In this document: positions 17,072 to 25,600 of the stretch, piece by piece
Layout: each line of letters opens with the position of its first letter
Numbering within the stretch: position 1 is the stretch's first letter
From: CAZWVI01 sp964637165
GTDB taxonomy: Bacteria; Planctomycetota; UBA1135
Reading direction: 5' to 3'
Length of the DNA stretch: 27,006 nucleotides
Assembly (NCBI GenBank): GCA_964637165.1
Contig: CAZWVI010000025.1
Coordinates: forward strand, 1-27,006
The notes under the pieces: generated by a model
Database searches by the model: none
Told to the model about the DNA's origin: nothing
The model's input: the letters and a program-made list of their open reading frames with translations, nothing else
Program-made: the position numbers and the translations under genes

Positions 17072-18454
17072 CTATTGTTGCAAGTATTGGGCTTTCAACA
17101 AAGTTTCTTCCCATTCACGTTGCGGATTGGAATCCCAGACAATTCCCGCCCCCACCCGCAAACTTAATTGCTGGTGTTCTATTTCTGCGGTGCGAATTAA
17201 AACCGAGAAATCTCCGCGGTTGATACCCGGCTGCCAAATCCCGAAACAACCGCAATAAGGTCCGCGACCTTCGCTCTCTAATTCGGAAATTGCTCGCAAT
17301 GCGCGCACTTTTGGGGCCCCGGTTACAGATGCCGGCGGAAAGGTTGCGGCAATCAACTTGGCTAACCCAAGCGATGGATCCCATTGGGCTTCAATGGTGG
17401 CGGTGCGGTGATGCAAGGTTGGCCAACTTTCGACTTCACCAGTCGATAAAACCCGCACTTGGCCATGCTTGGCAACGCGACCCAAATCATTACGCGCCAT
17501 ATCGACAATCATCGTCAATTCGGCGCGCTCCTTTTGATCGGATGACAACTGTTGTTTGGCATTGGCGTCATCAACCGGAGTGATGCCACGCGCAATCGTG
17601 CCCTTAATGGGGCGCGTTTGTAATTGACTACCATTAACTCGCAAAAACCTTTCCGGCGACCAGGACAACATCGCTTGGCCTTGACCATTCTGCCAAAAAG
17701 CGCTCATTGAAGTTTCTTGGGCAGCGCGTATTTGTTGATAAAAACCTGCCGGAGAGTTACTAAGGCGAGCAGTCATTCGATGTGAAAGATTGGCCTGAAA
17801 AAGTTCGCCTTGGCCAATCCAATCGCGCAGTGCTGAAACCTGCTCGATAAACATTTGTTCGGAAATAGTCGGGGTTAACTTAGGTGCTTGGCTTGCCTCA
17901 TATTTTCCCTCGCGGCATTTTTCTTGTAGTTTGGCGAAATCTAAAAGTAGCTGTTGTTCTTCGCTAGAGTCGTTGGATTTAGCATCGACATCCTGACTTA
18001 AACATAAGTAGGCTTGCCCTTGCGGCGAGAACGCTAGGGCGTGACGATAACGCGAAAAATGGTAATCGGGGGTGGTGCTCACGCGCTTCACCCACGGATA
18101 CTTTTCCCACGCGTGTCCGCACTCATAGCCAAACCAACCTAGCCAACCACCGACCCAAGCCGCGGCCGGCAAGGGCTCCGGCGGAGAGCACCAATATTCA
18201 TCAACGGTTATATCTTCAAGTAATTGGGCTGGGTCTTCGCTGGCAAGTGGCCACCCAGAATTATCAGCGCACTCGCCAGCCGCTTGCAAATTCCCCTGTA
18301 ATATTTTGTCAGGACGCCAAGCAAGCAATGACCAACCATCTGCATTTGAGCTGTCCAAAAGCACCGCCTGCGCAGATTCGGGCAAGGCACCAAGCGCTTG
18401 CACTGGAGTAATTCCAGTGCAAGTTGCCAAGATGCGGGCGTGAAAGCGGACCAT
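17072..18454 (-). CDS. pabB: Aminodeoxychorismate synthase component I
   Basis: A 460-residue chorismate-utilising enzyme that aminates chorismate to 4-amino-4-deoxychorismate using ammonia from a PabA-type glutaminase. PIKGT (in LQTRPIKGTIARG) carries the lysine typical of PabB and separates it from anthranilate synthase TrpE, which has alanine there. DMARNDLGRVAKHGQV, FPPASVTGAPKVRALRAI and GAGIVWDSNPQREWEET complete the chorismate-binding domain. The N-terminal domain is weakly conserved. No PabA gene lies in the window. The start is 2 nt or so from the predicted transcription start, so the mRNA may be nearly leaderless. Codons 11-20 contain a strong inverted repeat. Confidence 0.94.
   Translation of the reverse strand: MVRFHARILATCTGITPVQALGALPESAQAVLLDSSNADGWSLLAWRPDKILQGNLQAAGECADNSGWPLASEDPAQLLEDITVDEYWCSPPEPLPAAAWVGGWLGWFGYECGHAWEKYPWVKRVSTTPDYHFSRYRHALAFSPQGQAYLCLSQDVDAKSNDSSEEQQLLLDFAKLQEKCREGKYEASQAPKLTPTISEQMFIEQVSALRDWIGQGELFQANLSHRMTARLSNSPAGFYQQIRAAQETSMSAFWQNGQGQAMLSWSPERFLRVNGSQLQTRPIKGTIARGITPVDDANAKQQLSSDQKERAELTMIVDMARNDLGRVAKHGQVRVLSTGEVESWPTLHHRTATIEAQWDPSLGLAKLIAATFPPASVTGAPKVRALRAISELESEGRGPYCGCFGIWQPGINRGDFSVLIRTAEIEHQQLSLRVGAGIVWDSNPQREWEETLLKAQYLQQ
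18397..18423. repeat. Perfect 11-bp inverted repeat at the start of pabB
   Basis: CTTGCACTGGA at 18397-18407 and TCCAGTGCAAG at 18413-18423 are exact reverse complements with a 5-bp spacer. It lies in pabB codons 11-20, about 50 bp upstream of the xerC start. In pabB mRNA it could form a stable stem close to the start codon. Its 11-5-11 geometry recalls Xer-type core sites, but the arms do not match the known dif consensus. Confidence 0.8.
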
Positions 18455-18461
18455 TGTGCTC

Positions 18462-18468
18462 TATTATG
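18462..18468. promoter_or_regulatory. Symmetric -10 element serving both pabB and xerC
   Basis: TATTATG reads as TATTAT on the plus strand (18462-18467) and CATAAT on the minus strand (18463-18468). Each is a good -10 hexamer. Counting about 7 nt downstream puts transcription starts near 18474 (plus) and 18456 (minus), at or within 2 nt of the GTG of xerC and the ATG of pabB. No good -35 is visible in either direction and no Shine-Dalgarno sequence precedes either start, consistent with leaderless mRNAs. This is inference from sequence. Confidence 0.5.
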
Positions 18469-18473
18469 TCTCC

Positions 18474-19385
18474 GTGGACACCGCTGACTCACCACAAGTT
18501 GAAATCACCCCCGCTTGGCAGCAGGCGACGGTGGATTTCACTGCACACATGCAGGAAATTCGGCAGTTGAGCGTGCATACCCTGCGTGCTTATCGGCGCG
18601 ACCTTCATCAATTAGCGGCCTCTGTCGGCAATGACCCGCAGTCATTGAGCTCGGCACGATTGCGGCTCCACATTGCCGAGTTAAGCAAGCGTGGGCTGAA
18701 TCCCAGCACTATTGCCAGACAACTTTCTTCAATTCGCAGTTTTTTCAATTGGCTGGAAGAGAGTGGGCGGGCAAAAAGCAACCCTGCAAGCTCGCTGCGT
18801 TCGCCGAAACGACAACGCCGCTTACCACGTTATTTAGAAGAAGATGAAGTTGACAGTTTGCTGGCTGCGCCCGACCAACAACTTGACAGTGAAGGTTTGC
18901 GTGACCGCGCCCTACTGGAGGTTTTGTATTCAACCGGTTGTCGCGCATCAGAATTAGTTGGATTAAATGAAACCGATTTAGATTTAAGCCGCGGCTTGGT
19001 TTTATTGCGCGGCAAAGGGCGTAAAGAACGCTACGGGATGTTAGGAAAACCAGCACAAAGCGCGGTCAAGGATTACTTAACGTCAAAGTCAATTCGTCAG
19101 CTTGACCGTCAAGCTTTATTTTTAAATCATCGCGGCGGCCGACTTAGCGACCGCTCACTGCGTCGTGTATTGCATCGTTGTTTATTGAAGGCGGGAATTA
19201 CTAGAAGTTGTACTCCTCATACTTTGCGTCACTCTTTTGCAACGCATTTAATGCGCCGCGGCGCCGACTTGCGTACCGTCCAGGAGCTACTTGGTCATGC
19301 CAGCCTGGGTTCAACCCAAATCTACACTCATGTGTCCTTAGAAAGTTTGCGCGAACTTTATTCGCAAGCTCACCCGATGGGGTGA
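18474..19385 (+). CDS. xerC: Tyrosine recombinase XerC/XerD type
   Basis: A 303-residue recombinase with an N-terminal SAM-like DNA-binding domain (RQLSVHTLRAYRRDLHQL) and a C-terminal catalytic domain. The full catalytic set is visible: Arg in STGCRASELVGL, Lys in LRGKGRKERYGML, HxxR in CTPHTLRHSFATHLM, His in LLGHASLGSTQIYTHV, and the tyrosine nucleophile in that last motif. Length and motifs fit chromosome-dimer-resolving XerC/XerD rather than phage integrases. XerC versus XerD cannot be settled here. A GTG at 18456 would add six residues. I chose the GTG at 18474 because it lies downstream of the predicted -10 element. It converges on recQ with a 10 bp gap. Confidence 0.9.
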   Translation: MDTADSPQVEITPAWQQATVDFTAHMQEIRQLSVHTLRAYRRDLHQLAASVGNDPQSLSSARLRLHIAELSKRGLNPSTIARQLSSIRSFFNWLEESGRAKSNPASSLRSPKRQRRLPRYLEEDEVDSLLAAPDQQLDSEGLRDRALLEVLYSTGCRASELVGLNETDLDLSRGLVLLRGKGRKERYGMLGKPAQSAVKDYLTSKSIRQLDRQALFLNHRGGRLSDRSLRRVLHRCLLKAGITRSCTPHTLRHSFATHLMRRGADLRTVQELLGHASLGSTQIYTHVSLESLRELYSQAHPMG

Positions 19386-19395
19386 TTGAGTAGTT

Positions 19396-21213
19396 TTATA
19401 TTTTTAACTCTTGACGAATTGTTTCAAGAAGTTCGAATCCGATCGATTCAATTTTCTTGGGGCCAATTCCATTCACCTGCAACAGTTCTGCTTCAGTAGT
19501 TGGTTGAGCAGTAGCCACGTCATCGAGTACTTTGTTGGTCAAGATATGGAATGCTGGTCGCCCCCATTCAGCGGCCTTGGCGCGCCGCCAAGCTTTCAAG
19601 GTTACAGCCAGTCCTTCAAGAGGACTGGCTGTAACCTTAACTTGGCCAACTAATTCAGATTCGCCCTGCAGCACTTTTACCCCCTCCTTGGCGAGAATTA
19701 GAACAGGATATTCCGAGCCACTGCTACACAAGTAGTTGTTGTCGATAAGCTCTTGAATAAGTTCATCGACTTGGCTCTGCGAACAACTTGCAAGTTGTCC
19801 ATACCCTTGAACGTGAGTAGGAATTCCGCTGGCTTTACTACCTGAAAAAATAGCCGCGCACTTTCGGCGACCATAGTGTTGTTGCCAATTAGCGATTGCA
19901 TCTAGGATTAAACGCCGATTAAATGCTTCGGTGCCTTCGAGGACTTGAGTAGGTGTTTCAACTCTTCGCCGGCAACGACAACATTGCTGGCAATCTTCGC
20001 CGAGTTCCTCGACGGCCGGGTCACCAAAATAGTTTAGTACTCGGCGCCAACTGCACGAACCGGCTTGGGCCCATTCATAAACTCTCTGCAAGCGCCGCGT
20101 TCGCGCTTCGACAAGGCGCGGATCCGGCTGATTACCGTCCCCATCCTCTTGGTTGATAAGGAAATCATGGGTGCGATAATCTTTTCCGCGCCACAACAAT
20201 ACTGCGCGGGCGGCTTCGCCATCACGGCCGACACGACCAAATTCTTGGTAGTAGTCTTCAAAACTTGGCGGCAAGTGCAGGTGAATTAACAAACGCAAAT
20301 GGGCCTTGTCGATGCCCATTCCAAATGCGTTGGTGGCCACAAGCGCATCGACTTCATTATCGATAAACAACTTTTGCACGTGTTGACGTTCATCGCCGTT
20401 GCAACCTCCGTGATAAAAGGCCGCGCGCAATCCCTTACTTTGCAAGTATGCGACCATTTCTTCGCAGCCGCGACGAGTGCCTGCATAGATTAAGGCCGGG
20501 GCGGTGCCGGAGCGGTCTTTAACCAACTCATAGGCCGCTTGTTGACGGCTTTGTTCGGACCGATGTTGATATGTTTCGATGAAAATATTTTCGCGCAAAA
20601 AACCGCGCACAAATATTTGTGGATTTTCAAAGCCTAAGGCACCGCCCAATTCTTGACGCAACTCGGGAGTGGCGGTGGCAGTAAAGGCGGCGACATTCGG
20701 TGGATTAAGACGCTTTAAAAATGCTTCGATTTCTAGATAGGCTGGACGGAAATCATGTCCCCAACGAGATACACAGTGAGCTTCATCAATTGCCACCAAT
20801 GGGATTTTTACATTTTCCGATTGCAGTAAATGCAAAAAACGTTGATTCGCTAGGCGTTCGGGTGACACATATAGAAAGCGCAATTCACCAGAGCGAAATG
20901 CCATTTCAGCGTGAGCGCGCTCTTCTTCATTTTGGGCACTATCGAATGAAGCGGAGGGTATACCCTTCGCCTGAAGGCCATGAATTTGATCGCGCATTAA
21001 GGCAATTAGCGGGGAAATCACCAAGGTGGTACCGGGAAATAAACAACCGGGAAGTTGATAACACAATGATTTACCGGCGCCAGTTGGCAACACCGCGATG
21101 GTTGGACGAGCGTTGATAACTGAGCGAATAACATCGGCTTGGCCAGCGCGAAAGTCGCGATGCCCAAAGGTTTCGGACAAGGTGCCCATGACTTGACGGC
21201 GAGAAAAAACCAT
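19396..21213 (-). CDS. recQ: ATP-dependent DNA helicase RecQ
   Basis: A 605-residue 3'-5' DNA helicase with all three RecQ parts. The helicase core shows Walker A LPTGAGKSLCYQLP, DEAHCVSRWGHDFRPAY, FTATATPE, and motif V-VI ATNAFGMGIDKAHLRLLIHLHLPPSFEDYYQEFGRVGRDG. The RQC region has a zinc cluster beginning GSCSWRRVLNYFGD and ending CQQCCRCRRR. The C-terminal HRDC domain covers ~residues 535-605 (LKAWRRAKAAEWGRPAFHILTNKVLDDVA, LLQVNGIGPKKIESIG). An 18-bp-arm palindrome is embedded in frame at the RQC-HRDC junction (residues 526-539). The start is close to the terminator of the tRNA unit, leaving ~38 bp for its own promoter. Confidence 0.96.
   Translation of the reverse strand: MVFSRRQVMGTLSETFGHRDFRAGQADVIRSVINARPTIAVLPTGAGKSLCYQLPGCLFPGTTLVISPLIALMRDQIHGLQAKGIPSASFDSAQNEEERAHAEMAFRSGELRFLYVSPERLANQRFLHLLQSENVKIPLVAIDEAHCVSRWGHDFRPAYLEIEAFLKRLNPPNVAAFTATATPELRQELGGALGFENPQIFVRGFLRENIFIETYQHRSEQSRQQAAYELVKDRSGTAPALIYAGTRRGCEEMVAYLQSKGLRAAFYHGGCNGDERQHVQKLFIDNEVDALVATNAFGMGIDKAHLRLLIHLHLPPSFEDYYQEFGRVGRDGEAARAVLLWRGKDYRTHDFLINQEDGDGNQPDPRLVEARTRRLQRVYEWAQAGSCSWRRVLNYFGDPAVEELGEDCQQCCRCRRRVETPTQVLEGTEAFNRRLILDAIANWQQHYGRRKCAAIFSGSKASGIPTHVQGYGQLASCSQSQVDELIQELIDNNYLCSSGSEYPVLILAKEGVKVLQGESELVGQVKVTASPLEGLAVTLKAWRRAKAAEWGRPAFHILTNKVLDDVATAQPTTEAELLQVNGIGPKKIESIGFELLETIRQELKI
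19598..19638. repeat. Perfect 18-bp-arm palindrome inside recQ
   Basis: AAGGTTACAGCCAGTCCT at 19598-19615 and its exact reverse complement at 19621-19638 are separated by 5 bases. On the minus strand it is read in frame as KVTASPLEGLAVTL (residues 526-539), covering the linker before the HRDC domain. Eighteen perfect pairs in coding DNA are very unlikely by chance and would form an extremely stable stem in mRNA or a cruciform in DNA. Confidence 0.92.
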
Positions 21214-21251
21214 TGCTCAGCAAATAGTTGTAGCAGTTGCTCCGTTGATTA

Positions 21252-21281
21252 CAAAAAAAAACCGCAGCCCGAGAGCTGCGG
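21252..21281 (-). terminator. Intrinsic terminator of the tRNA-Glu unit
   Basis: On the minus strand the stem CCGCAGC pairs with GCTGCGG (positions 21275-21281 with 21262-21268) around a six-base loop, followed by nine T residues. It begins a few bases after the CCA end of the tRNA and precedes recQ. Confidence 0.92.
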
Positions 21282-21287
21282 TGTGGG

Positions 21288-21365
21288 TGGTGACCCCAAG
21301 GGGATTTGAACCCCTGTTGCCAGGATGAAAACCTGGTGTCCTAGGCCAGACTAGACGATGGGGCC
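21288..21365 (-). tRNA. tRNA-Glu (anticodon UUC), CCA encoded
   Basis: On the minus strand the acceptor stem GGCCCCA pairs with TGGGGTC (one G-U pair), followed by discriminator A and an encoded CCA at 21288-21290. The D stem is GTCT/GGAC, as in E. coli tRNA-Glu. The anticodon stem CCAGG/CCTGG encloses the loop TTTTCAT, giving anticodon TTC. The T arm is CAGGG-GTTCAAAT-CCCCT-like. Without CCA it is 75 nt. It has its own promoter and terminator. Confidence 0.96.
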
Positions 21366-21399
21366 GATTCCAGGAGCTTGTCCTAGAAAGGGGTCGCAA

Positions 21400-21428
21400 A
21401 AGATATGATTTTTTAGCGGGTGTGTCAA
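21400..21428 (-). promoter_or_regulatory. Sigma70-type promoter of tRNA-Glu
   Basis: On the minus strand a perfect -35 TTGACA (21423-21428) is followed after 17 bp by TATCTT (21400-21405). Transcription would begin near 21394, leaving a ~28 nt leader removed by RNase P. The -35 contains the TGA stop codon of the upstream EboE-like gene. The start region is GC-rich (GCGACCCC), as in growth-regulated stable-RNA promoters. Confidence 0.8.
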
Positions 21429-22666
21429 GCACTGAGTGAGCATTTTGCTAACTCTTTTGCACAAGCCTCCATTTCAGACACCATTGTGCTAACTTGCCCC
21501 CCTTTGCCTAGGAATTCCTCGGGGAGAATCGGCAAAGTGTAGGTTTCCAATTCATAATTACGGCACCCATATGCCCAGGCGGCCTGCAGACCACTGACCC
21601 AATCGGTTGGGCGTAAATTTCCGGCGAATTGTTGCGAATTAACTGGAACATGGCAATGCACGCGAAGACTTTCAACCTGTGCCTGTAACTGCGCATCATC
21701 AAGCAAGTCAGGTAAATCCTTTACCGCAAAGTCGCTTCCGTTTTTGAGTTGCCCACGTACTTGGTGCAGGTAGCGGTCTTTCGTCAAGTGACCCAATTGA
21801 TTGCAACTCGCCCGGTCAAGCCCCCCCGATAACTGTAAAGCACTCGAAATCTGGACTTTCACCAAGGGCACTCGCCAATTACTTAAGGCACTAGTGACTT
21901 CATGGCATGACTCACCGACCACAGCCGAATGGCACAAATCCCAGCACACTCCGATGCGGCGATCAATGGGCGCAACCTCACTCAGAACATTCTCTCCTAG
22001 CCACTTACACAGTTGCTCGACTCGCTCACAGCAACCGTCTGGTTCAGGCTCCAAGGCCAAGTGAATAGGCACTCCACTCTGTCGTTCTAAGTCGCGCAAG
22101 AATTCTTGCATAGCTCGCAAATTTTTTATTGTCGCGGGGGATCCACCGGCCGCTGGTCCATATCCCAATGGACAAGTCGATATGCTGAGCCCATCGACTG
22201 GGGCACATTTTGCCGAAGCCTGAGTAGTAGTTCGTGGCAACAACTCGCCAGCAAAATGGCTACTCATAATTTGGGCAACGTTGTGAGTAAAAGACAGTCG
22301 ATCTGGATGTCGCCAATCAGGGAGAAATGCACCCTGCTTTACTTGGGCTTCATGAAACCCACCAAATGGAAAAGCATTTGCCGTCCAGATTGCTATTTGC
22401 TGTTCCTTGACCAGCTTTTGCAATTGACCCAATTTCGATTGTGCCTCGGACAGTTCCGTGGCGGCATTGGACCCAAGGAATAAGCCCAATCCAAGTGGGT
22501 CCTTCCAGCCACGTGCGCGCAGCAGCTTAGCCCAATCGGCAATTGGTCCCTCAAAAGCGGATAAGACGCCGGCCACGGTATCACCAGGAAAAACATTGCC
22601 ACACATTGCAAGACGCGCCGACCCACTTAATAATGGGTCATCAATGATAGGCTGTGGCGCGTTCAA
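21425..22666 (-). CDS. EboE-like TIM-barrel protein (metabolite traffic family)
   Basis: A 413-residue protein whose motif order matches EboE, a sugar-isomerase-like TIM-barrel member of the eboABCDEF cluster linked to prenylated-metabolite export. Matching landmarks are CGNVFPGDT near the N-terminus, DPLGLGLFLGSNAATEL, WTANAFPFGGFHEAQVKQGAFLPDWRHPDRLSFT, SISTCPLGY, HLALEPEPDGCCE, GVCWDLCHSAVV, LVKVQISSAL, DRYLHQV, RVHCHVPV and a C-terminal YELETYTLPILP. The E, D and H residues in the EPEP, WDLCH and HCHVP motifs are probable metal or substrate ligands. No other ebo gene is in the window. The first codon is TTG with GGAA just upstream; ATG codon 21 is an alternative start. It follows the subtilase gene by 27 nt. 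Confidence 0.75.
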   Translation of the reverse strand: MNAPQPIIDDPLLSGSARLAMCGNVFPGDTVAGVLSAFEGPIADWAKLLRARGWKDPLGLGLFLGSNAATELSEAQSKLGQLQKLVKEQQIAIWTANAFPFGGFHEAQVKQGAFLPDWRHPDRLSFTHNVAQIMSSHFAGELLPRTTTQASAKCAPVDGLSISTCPLGYGPAAGGSPATIKNLRAMQEFLRDLERQSGVPIHLALEPEPDGCCERVEQLCKWLGENVLSEVAPIDRRIGVCWDLCHSAVVGESCHEVTSALSNWRVPLVKVQISSALQLSGGLDRASCNQLGHLTKDRYLHQVRGQLKNGSDFAVKDLPDLLDDAQLQAQVESLRVHCHVPVNSQQFAGNLRPTDWVSGLQAAWAYGCRNYELETYTLPILPEEFLGKGGQVSTMVSEMEACAKELAKCSLSA

Positions 22667-22693
22667 ACTATTCCAAGAGGCTGCTTTGTCTAA

Positions 22694-25600
22694 TTATTCA
22701 TTCCAAAGCTTGGCCGCAGCAATAAATTCCTCGGTGTACCAGGGAAAATCCATCAAGAATGCTGGGGCTTGTTGCCAGGCAAAATCAGTTAAACCATTCT
22801 CAGCAAGCGCTATTAGTAAATTGAGCGAGGCCTCGGCATCGTTGGGTTCGGCATTTTGCCAAGCGCGGATCAACTTCAATTTGCTAATTGGGTCGGCCTC
22901 ACTGCCATCCAAGAAGGAACGTTCTTCTTCTGACACTTCGCTTGACTGTCTACCGCCGGTGGCTGCGGCTTCAACTGGCCCACTATTCATTGGGTCACCA
23001 CCTGGGCGTTCAATTCTGAGTGGAAGACTAAGCAATGCATCGTCCCCACTCGTGAAGCTAAGCTCCCCGAAGTAATAACTGCCAGCACTAAGGGCGTCGA
23101 GCTGTGGGACGCGCGCGAATATTGAACGCGCTCCCATAAATGGAACTCGCACACTTGAGCTTCCCCCACTATCGCTCATGGCGGCATCAAGGCTTGGGAA
23201 AATTGATAGGCGGCCACTTTGATTATGCAAACGAACTTCAGCACCAGCGAATCGCGATTCAAGTGGGTCCTGACCAAGCGATGGGTAACTTAACCTGAAG
23301 GTGTACGTGCCCTCTTCCATTTTGCCGAGGTCGGTATCCCATTCGTAGGCAATGTGCTGCGAATGTAAACGGCCATGCGCGTCAAAAATGTCGAGCATTA
23401 AGTCTTCACGAATTTCGGTTGTTTGAATTGAATGAGGCGTGAACAAACTAACCCCAGTGCTTTCAGGAATTACTTGCTCCCATTCAACCACGCCGACAAA
23501 CATTCCGCGGCCGCCCATGATGGTGGCGCGAATTGGATCCGGTTTTATTTTCATCTCCGCCAAGATTGGAATTGCGATTCCATTAATTTGTGCACTTGCT
23601 GAGGCGCGAGTTGCTTGCAACATAGACTTCACAGCAAAGTATCCAGCGTTTTGTCCAGCCGGGATTACCATTTCGCTAGCTTGTGGAGTAAGGCCAATGA
23701 ACTCTATATCAAGCTGTAAGTCGGCGGACTGATTAACTGCCCAGCGTGCCGCGATGGTGTATTCAAAAACTGTGCCGGCCTCGACCGGGACGGTCTGACT
23801 TGCACTTTGTAGATTATCCAAGAAGAAGCGGCCGCGTTTTTGGCGGTCGCCTTCATAACGAAAGCCACTTACCGAACCGGCACCGGTACGAAATTCATTG
23901 CGGCCGGAACTGTGTTGCGAAAGTTTCACCTTGGCGTAATTTGCACCTGCCGGTACCCGCACAAATGTTCGTTCTAACTGCCCGGCTTCAAGCTTGAACT
24001 GCTTAGTGAAATCTAGCGATGTGCTAGTGCTCACTTGATGTGGAATAACTACCGTGACCGGCACGATAATTTCGGCGCCGGTTGCATCTGGTTGGTCAAC
24101 ATCCCAGAGCAATAAGCGAGTGCTATGAAGACCTGGCTTGAGTGCACTTGCATCAACGCGAGCGGTGAAGTGGGCGCCATTGGCCGATGAGTAACATGCT
24201 TCAGGAGCACTCACCCAGGCACTTTCAGACTCGATGCGAAAAGTTCGCAAGAAATCAGAGCGGTCTGAATTAGCGGCATCTTGTGTGAAAATTGGACTAA
24301 CCTGAACGGTTGAGTCTTGGGCTTTGTTTAGGTCTGCAATGTCCCGTAGATAAATTCCTGCGCCACTGCCGTATGGGTTAGAAACTCTTACCTTGAAATT
24401 ACTTTCACGTGGCCCGATTTCGTGCAGGGTGCGCAATTGTTCAAGTGAAGGCAACATCGCGATTGCGCCGTAGCCTTGTTCGATCCAAGCGTGCTGAGTT
24501 AGCTGCTTTGCGCCAAGCCGCATAGCGCGATGCAGACGTTCAGGAGTCGCATGCAATTGCTCAGCGGAAGCTGCGCATTGCAGCAGGGCCACACAACCAG
24601 CTGCTTGCGGGGCGGCCATCGATGTGCCGTTGTAGTTTTCGCCGCGCGAGCCGGTCCACGATGGCAGAGTACTCAGGGCAGCACCTGGTGCGGTAAAATC
24701 AACGCCGTATCCGCCGTTTGGAAGTGGTCCACGGCTTGAGAAGTCGAAGAGCACCGGTTCGGTTGGAGCTAAAGATCCGTAATTAACTTTTTGAGTATCT
24801 GGCCATACCGCGGCCGCGATTGAGAAGGCGGCCTCGGCGGTGGCCGGCGCTCCAACCGTGCTAAGCGTTGGGCCTTCGTTGCCGGCGGAAGTTACTACAA
24901 CCAAACCGCGACGAGTTGCTTCTTCAATGACCCAAGCGTCAGGTTCGTTGCCGTCGGCGAAAAAGGATGGTCCGCCAAATGACATATTGGCAACGGTGCA
25001 GCCAGATTCAACTGCGTAATCAAGTGCCTTGGCGATGGCAAACCCAGAGGTTGAACCTCCGTACTTGCCGTCACCGATTTTGATTGCAACAAATTCAACG
25101 CCGGGGGCTACACCGTTCATGCGGCCATCTTTTCCTTGGTAGGCACCGATGATTCCGGCAACGTGAGTCCCGTGACCGTTGGTGTCAAAGAAAATCATGG
25201 TGAGGTCGCCATCGCCGGGAACGTTAACCGCGTAATTGAGGTTTGATTCGTCGCCGAGAGTTTGCCAATCTCCTGACTCTTTGAAGGATTGAAGTGCTGG
25301 TTCGTTGGCGAGGTCGCCATCTTGGTCATTGTCGATGACTACCATCCACTGTTCGCCGTCATGGAATGTAAGCACATCCCAAACCGGGTCGGCGATGTTG
25401 CTATCGCTCCACTTCCTTTCAAGTTCTTGTTCGCGTAAACTTTTTGAATTCTCGCTGTCTTCACTAGGAGTTTGCGATGCTTCCCAACGGATTCGGGCCT
25501 CTTCCCATTCGCGTTTTCCTTTGGCAAATTCTTGATGGCGGTCACTGCTGATACGACCTTGAAGACTTCCGGGCAGGAAGTTCAAGTCGATACGGCCAAG

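Noticed and set aside
18474..19385. Phage or integron integrase marking a genomic island next to tRNA-Glu
   Set aside because: Length and motifs fit housekeeping XerC/XerD, the tRNA is ~2 kb away behind recQ, no duplicated tRNA end is seen, and no phage genes are present.
22984..23000. GGGTCACC near the end of the subtilase gene as a repeat copy
   Set aside because: An 8-base match without the rest of the motif; expected by chance in 27 kb.
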